A DNA stretch of 35,939 nt from an uncultured SAR116 cluster alpha proteobacterium. GTDB lineage: Bacteria > Pseudomonadota > Alphaproteobacteria > Puniceispirillales > GCA-002684695. Position 1 is the first letter of the stretch. Each line of letters begins with the position of its first letter. The notes under the pieces were generated by a model. That model worked only from the letters and a program-made list of their open reading frames with translations. It searched no databases and had not been told where the DNA came from. A program made the translations under genes and the position numbers. Shown here piece by piece: positions 35,501 to 35,939 of the stretch. The stretch spans positions 1-35,939 of the forward strand of contig CACBIM010000018.1 in assembly GCA_902539295.1 (NCBI GenBank), written 5' to 3'.

Positions 35501-35939
35501 GTATTCTGGGTGTTAATGTTTTGACTAATGGACAAATCACCAGACAATGACGCAATATAAATTGTCCCTGATGTAAAAATACCATTGTTACTTCCAACAG
35601 AGCCAACAGAAAAGGCTCCACTATTTAAGAACAAAAGATTACCAACTCTTGATCCGCTAGTTCCAGCAGAGAAAATTGATATATTATTAGTATTGCTATC
35701 TAAATTAACATTACCTGAACCAGATAAAAGGAGTTTATTAGAGACTATCTTCCCTGTGAAACTCCCATTGGATCCATCGTTTATATCACCAATAGCATTA
35801 ATTGTTAAAGTGCTTATACCAGAAGTTGTAACAGGTGCGTTAATATCAATATTTGAAGTTGACTGAAATAAAATATCAGAACCAGAATTATTTGATGTTA
35901 TATTGTTATTAATAGTTAAGTTCCCACTATAAATTTTAA
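32554..35939 (-). CDS. Filamentous-haemagglutinin-like adhesin with MBG and YDG repeats (5' end outside window)
   Basis: The frame is open from the right window edge to a stop at 32554, so at least 1128 residues are present and the start, signal and TPS domain lie outside. The first 230 or so residues are Gly/Ser/Asn-rich beta-helix-like sequence with many ILFQSTSNIDI-type turns. Then come an MBG-like domain (TVTYGTSPTLTTTVNG), one YDG repeat (KTYDTTNFATVTGSLTGVV), two more MBG-like domains with a CSRSDC pair, and five tandem YDG repeats of about 85 residues. The C-terminus has a CQGC pair, then a charged helical tail of 63 residues. This is a surface or secreted adhesin; no transporter partner is in view. 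Confidence 0.85.
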   Translation of the reverse strand, partial: KIYSGNLTINNNITSNNSGSDILFQSTSNIDINAPVTTSGISTLTINAIGDINDGSNGSFTGKIVSNKLLLSGSGNVNLDSNTNNISIFSAGTSGSRVGNLLFLNSGAFSVGSVGSNNGIFTSGTIYIASLSGDLSISQNINTQNTSTSALILNAGQSTSAGTATGGNINFSGGASITLGTNGRASLYSGSVSGSSGLTAIVGTGSNRFRYNSDESSSNYSLALGAGIHAIYRERPSLTIVADDKTVTYGTSPTLTTTVNGLQNGDTVAQTLSTEASVAVGGSKSSSNNYTAGTHALTASSAVERLGYLIGGYTQGTLTVNRKNVTASYTASSKTYDTTNFATVTGSLTGVVSGDSVSVSKTSSVFSDANVADGKTVSVSGISIGATDASNYTLQNTTTTTTANISEAVLQIIANADAKFVTENDASGYKGVSYFGFVGGEDSTNLSGSLSIARSDASNNVAGSYALTPSGLSSSNYDISFVNGVYTIVPANQLLVELSETSDVVYSNTPTYSIETAKYLFCSRSDCNVGLGSTNTMFDMKSKSTLSGRSFSLNDGANGSASFTVAPSGGFPTSSSGNVRAGSYALTATDVTETHVNFSNQITLTGQVTYTKKPVTVSISASDKVYDRLVSATASATMSGAITGDTVNLNTSAATFSDKDAGNNKTVTMSGISISGTDVANYDLQNFTATTTANITPKPITSSYTASNKVYDQTVQATVNGSLSGVIFGDTVTVTKTGSVFSDMNVGSGKTVTVSGISIGGPGSPNYSLQNNSTTTTASITQKPLTALYTAESKVYDRNSTANVTGELSGVISGDQVSLSNSSAVFSNENAANNKTVTVSGISISGTSSSNYALQNSTATTTANISPKSLTASFEASNKVYNRNTSAIVTHSINGIIDGDTITLENIVANFSDKRAGNNKTVTVTSSISGADVSNYQLSNTTELVSASISKKPLYASFEASNKVFDGTTKVEVDGSSLDVIGGDNVVFEYENAKFIDDTIGTQKQVLVSGIFLSGADAGNYDLQNSTYLTSATVAAPADIAGSVYYIDWSTPEFFTGDVTCQGCIDWKSLYKMLKIEDNIKSIINYVNLSIDGEENKSASKEKQKNELEKDLNQSVSIFRRIMKILL
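32746..32757 (-). other. C-terminal CQGC pair of the adhesin
   Basis: Codons for Cys-Gln-Gly-Cys lie 63-67 residues from the end, after the last YDG repeat. In the Haemophilus HMW1 adhesin a C-terminal cysteine pair holds the exoprotein at its outer-membrane transporter; an analogous role is possible here. Confidence 0.45.
32835..34106 (-). repeat. Five tandem YDG repeats in the adhesin gene
   Basis: Each unit is about 85 codons, opening with a KxYDxxxxAxV motif and a GxxxGD turn, then FSDxxAGNNKTVTVSGISISG and a closing NYxLQN...TTANI. A sixth unit, about 34716-34974, lies apart, separated by two MBG-like domains. The last two units near the C-terminus are the most diverged. Confidence 0.8.

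Noticed and set aside
33917-35866. Several + strand open frames opposite the adhesin
   Set aside because: They are shadows caused by the biased Thr/Ser/Asn codons of the adhesin; the - strand frame carries clear domain repeats.

Overview
The window is strongly AT-rich, densely packed DNA from a Gram-negative bacterium. Signal peptides, a filamentous-haemagglutinin-type exoprotein, a DMSP-lyase-type cupin, a pseudoazurin-like copper protein and several gene families that I associate with marine Alphaproteobacteria point to a marine alphaproteobacterium or a relative. That placement is inference. I see no rRNA, tRNA, CRISPR array or insertion sequence.

Region A (2-8260, + strand) is one tight gene string: a partial MDR alcohol dehydrogenase, an extended-SDR sugar epimerase, a DprE1-type FAD oxidase, two paralogous small membrane proteins, a classical SDR that could serve as the DprE2 partner, a TIM-barrel amidohydrolase, a GT2 glycosyltransferase and a large GT-C-like membrane protein. 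After a 512-base spacer with dyad elements comes a TauE-like permease translationally abutted to a BtuF-like protein without a signal peptide (8773-10338). Region B (10367-14461) holds a UbiA-family protein of the decaprenyl-phosphate phosphoribosyltransferase type, a divergent methyltransferase, and an 834-residue protein that fuses a GT-C-like membrane glycosyltransferase to a complete PgpA phosphatase domain. Together, A and B contain candidates for every step of a polyprenyl-phosphate-ribose/arabinose route: phosphoribosyl transfer to a polyprenyl phosphate, 5-phosphate removal, 2-epimerisation by an oxidase/reductase pair, and GT-C enzymes that would use the lipid-linked sugar. This is the most interesting system in the window.

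Region C (14565-23077) is mixed: a cupin, a decayed methyltransferase remnant, an EamA exporter, two small membrane proteins, a histone-deacetylase-family hydrolase, a chalcone-isomerase-like secreted protein, a HAD-like protein lacking the catalytic aspartates, a DCC thiol oxidoreductase overlapping a DUF2805-type protein, then a + strand run of VOC protein, Cys-rich mini-protein, cupin, GpsA, DMSP-lyase-type cupin and pseudoazurin-like protein.

Region D (23098-30460) looks catabolic: feruloyl-CoA-synthase-like ligase, EamA exporter, cytochrome P450 with a C-terminal frameshift in an A7 run, M24 metallohydrolase, EamA exporter and M20 amidohydrolase. Region E (30523 to the window end, - strand) encodes a Sel1-repeat protein with a long charged octapeptide helix and, upstream of it, the C-terminal part of a large exported adhesin with MBG-like and six YDG repeats. 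The adhesin gene continues past the window edge.
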